A DNA stretch of 64,000 nucleotides, from contig JANPWX010000619.1 in NCBI GenBank assembly GCA_024734555.1, positions 1,934,736 to 1,998,735 of the forward strand, written 5' to 3'. The stretch comes from Trochalopteron elliotii (lineage: Eukaryota > Chordata > Aves > Passeriformes > Leiothrichidae). Shown here piece after piece: positions 62,151 to 64,000 of this stretch; the stretch's first letter is position 1, and the number at the start of each line of letters is the position of its first letter. Under the pieces are notes generated by a model. That model did no database searches and had not been told where the DNA came from. It was given only the letters and a program-made list of their open reading frames with translations. The translations under genes were made by a program, and so were the position numbers.

Positions 62151-64000
62151 GGCAATTTGTCCTGAGAGCCTGAGCTAAAGACATATCAACATTTTATTTG
62201 CTTCCAATTCTTCCCAGGGAGACACTTCCATTTCTAAAGCTTCCATTAGGTGCTGGCTCTTACATAGGGTCTGTGGTTAATCACCAAAGCCCCAGCCTTG
62301 TTCTGTTAACATATTTTTTAGTTATAACTGAAAGTTCAAAAAGTAGATGTTGTGTAACAGATTACGGGGATGCGGAGGACATCTGTCCCACTCAATGAAC
62401 AGGCCTTGGAACAGATGTCTCCAATTTCTTCAAATCCAGAACATGCTGTCCATTTTTCTGCAATAAACAGAATTTTTCCTCTCTGTCACTGAGTACCTAA
62501 GTATTATCTTTAATGCATAAAATATGTAAATTCTTAAAGCATCATTTTGCTCTTTAGTGAGTTTAGATATTACAAAACGGTTTAATTATAAAAACAGACA
62601 GACCTAGTCCTGGGACCTGTGCAGCTAGAAATAAATGTGCAATCAAAACTGCAATTACCTGCAGAATTTAGTGTAAACAGATCAGCAATCACATAACAAA
62701 CACAGGCTAGTTTGCATTCTGATATGAATACAGTTAGATCCAAAGCAATTTTCCTTTATTTATCTTAGCTGCTCAGCATAAATAAAGCAAGGGCATTGAA
62801 GCAATTAGCATAATTAGAGTATCGTGGTCAGGCCCTGTGTGATTTCTAGAGACGTTTCACTTAAGAATTCCTTTTCCCGTACAAGAGTTTCCCTGAGCCA
62901 CTAAAATATCGCTTTGGGCATTTTTGTATTTCAAATTTGCAAGTTGTCAATTTGAAAAACCCTTGACACATGGATGTGAAAACATCTCACAGACAACCAC
63001 AGAAGGTATACCCTCAGCTTTTCATTACTAAGAAACTGGGGAATTTCCTTTTTCAGCTCTTTCTCCTTCTTGACGTTTTAACCCTAGAAATGTCAGGTTT
63101 AATTATTTCAGGTACCAGCCAGCAGACCTAAGGGTTAAAAACTGCCTGTTTCCCCAAAAGGTGTGACATTTATGCCACTTCAGGGGTGACACTTATAAAG
63201 ACAATTTCCAGCATTCCCATGACGCCCTTCTTCAGTCTTTCATTTGCTTGTCTCTGCTAGCAGCACTGGAAGGGCTTGTGTGGGAAGAGGCATTTTTATT
63301 TCCACAATGCCTAGAACCAGCTTTTTACCAGTACCTCTACCGTTGTGATTGCATTTGGAGAGCTGAATACTAGACTGTGGGACCATTGCTGGATGTTTAT
63401 AGGGTGAGTGCAGAGTAGGAAAAATATATGAAGCTTGTGTTTTTTTTAGGAGACATGCCATGTTCTCTACCAGAATGGCTGAGAGGTAGGTGTAAAGTAC
63501 GTGTTCCAAGGTACAATTTGCAGATGCCAAAGCCAGCTGCAAGCATGGGAACAAAGTGAATGTGAATGGGGAAAGAGAAGGACTGTATCTTCTTTTTTCT
63601 TTCATTCCATTTTTCTTCTTCATTAATAAACATTTCGACAAGGAAATAGCAAAAGATGTAGAAATTATTGTGGGTTTCTTTCATCTTTATAAATTGAAAG
63701 TGCACCTACTGTTTCCAGTAGGACACAATGGATTTCTGAGCCAAATTGTGACACAGTAGATTTCAAAAGCATGGGTTGGCTACAGGCAGCATGTATACTA
63801 TACAGTTAATTGCTAAATGTTGAAGAGATTTTGATTATTAAATTAGATCTCCTATAATTTTTAAACTGTCTTTGTCAGTGCTTTGTAATCTCTCTTATGC
63901 TGAGGAACTTGTGACTTAATTTATCACATTCTTCTCCTTATTAGCACATGGTATCAGAGGTACAAAAAAAGGGGAACCTAAAAGGCTGAATCAGAATGTA
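62151..64000. other. Non-coding stretch with candidate regulatory words
   Basis: No gene. The interval includes the motif cluster 62711-62817, listed separately. Two T-box-like half-sites lie at 63159-63166 (AGGTGTGA) and 63183-63190 (GGGGTGAC), inside a 16-bp imperfect direct repeat. The 133- and 102-codon minus-strand frames at 63240-63705 overlap each other in different frames and look like composition effects. Confidence 0.5.
62711..62817 (+). promoter_or_regulatory. POU/homeodomain-like motif cluster (candidate enhancer)
   Basis: TTTGCAT at 62711-62717 is a POU octamer-type half-site. CAATTAG at 62802-62808 and TAATTAG at 62811-62817 are adjacent homeodomain-core words. Between them lie several AATAAA/ATTTAT words and a CTTAGCTGCTCAGC stretch of mixed composition. 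Such dense, ordered arrays are typical of vertebrate distal enhancers, but AT-rich DNA produces TAAT cores readily, so the call rests on clustering alone. Confidence 0.25.

Noticed and set aside
63240..63705. Two overlapping minus-strand frames (133 and 102 codons)
   Set aside because: They overlap in different frames, include a Lys/Glu-rich shadow of a T/C tract and show no conserved motif.
1..64000. An undescribed multi-gene system, CRISPR array or prophage-like island
   Set aside because: Both strands were read for operon-like gene runs, regular spacer arrays and gene clusters; none is present. The DNA is vertebrate non-coding sequence.

Overview
This is AT-rich vertebrate nuclear DNA, most likely from a passerine bird. 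The bird assignment rests on interspersed repeats: 5'-truncated CR1 retroposons with the avian 3' end (52 kb and 59 kb), an LTR-like repeat of a type widespread in bird genomes (24.7-25.2 kb), and a tRNA-Ile-derived SINE with a CR1-like tail at 53.65 kb. That SINE looks like the TguSINE1 family described from zebra finch and other passerines. CpG dinucleotides are rare and no CpG island is visible. All family names are by eye and memory; no search was run.

I find no protein-coding gene I can defend. The open frames are short (up to about 137 codons), overlap on both strands, resemble no family I know, and the longer ones lie in low-complexity or repeat-derived sequence. No tRNA, rRNA, operon, CRISPR array or bacterial feature is present. 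The window is best read as intergenic or deep intronic DNA on an AT-rich chromosome.

Layout: 1-16 kb has no recognisable repeat beyond simple tracts and small palindromes. 16.1-17.3 kb holds an old palindromic amniote-type repeat and a degenerate ancient CR1 3' end. 23.8 kb has a single N between two exact 57-bp copies, which looks like an assembly scar. 24.7-25.2 kb holds the LTR-like repeat. 34.1-34.3 kb is a frameshifted CR1 ORF2 fragment. 35-37 kb holds a small minisatellite, an AP-1-like palindrome and a MIR/L2-type fossil. 40.0 and 44.4 kb hold further possible fossils. 51.8-52.1 kb is a well-preserved CR1 3' end. 53.65-54.1 kb is the SINE beside an unexplained GC-rich block. 59.05 kb is a second avian CR1 3' end. 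62.04-62.15 kb is a MIR-type fossil.

The retroposons form an age series: passerine-type SINE and avian CR1/LTR (young to middle), turtle/crocodilian-like CR1 (old), MIR/L2-type pieces (oldest). None encodes an intact protein. The best leads for function are non-coding: an NF-Y/RFX-like motif cluster at 42.85-42.91 kb, a POU/homeodomain-like cluster at 62.70-62.82 kb, and a 63-nt candidate cassette exon at 50.56 kb. I did not find a convincing previously undescribed system.
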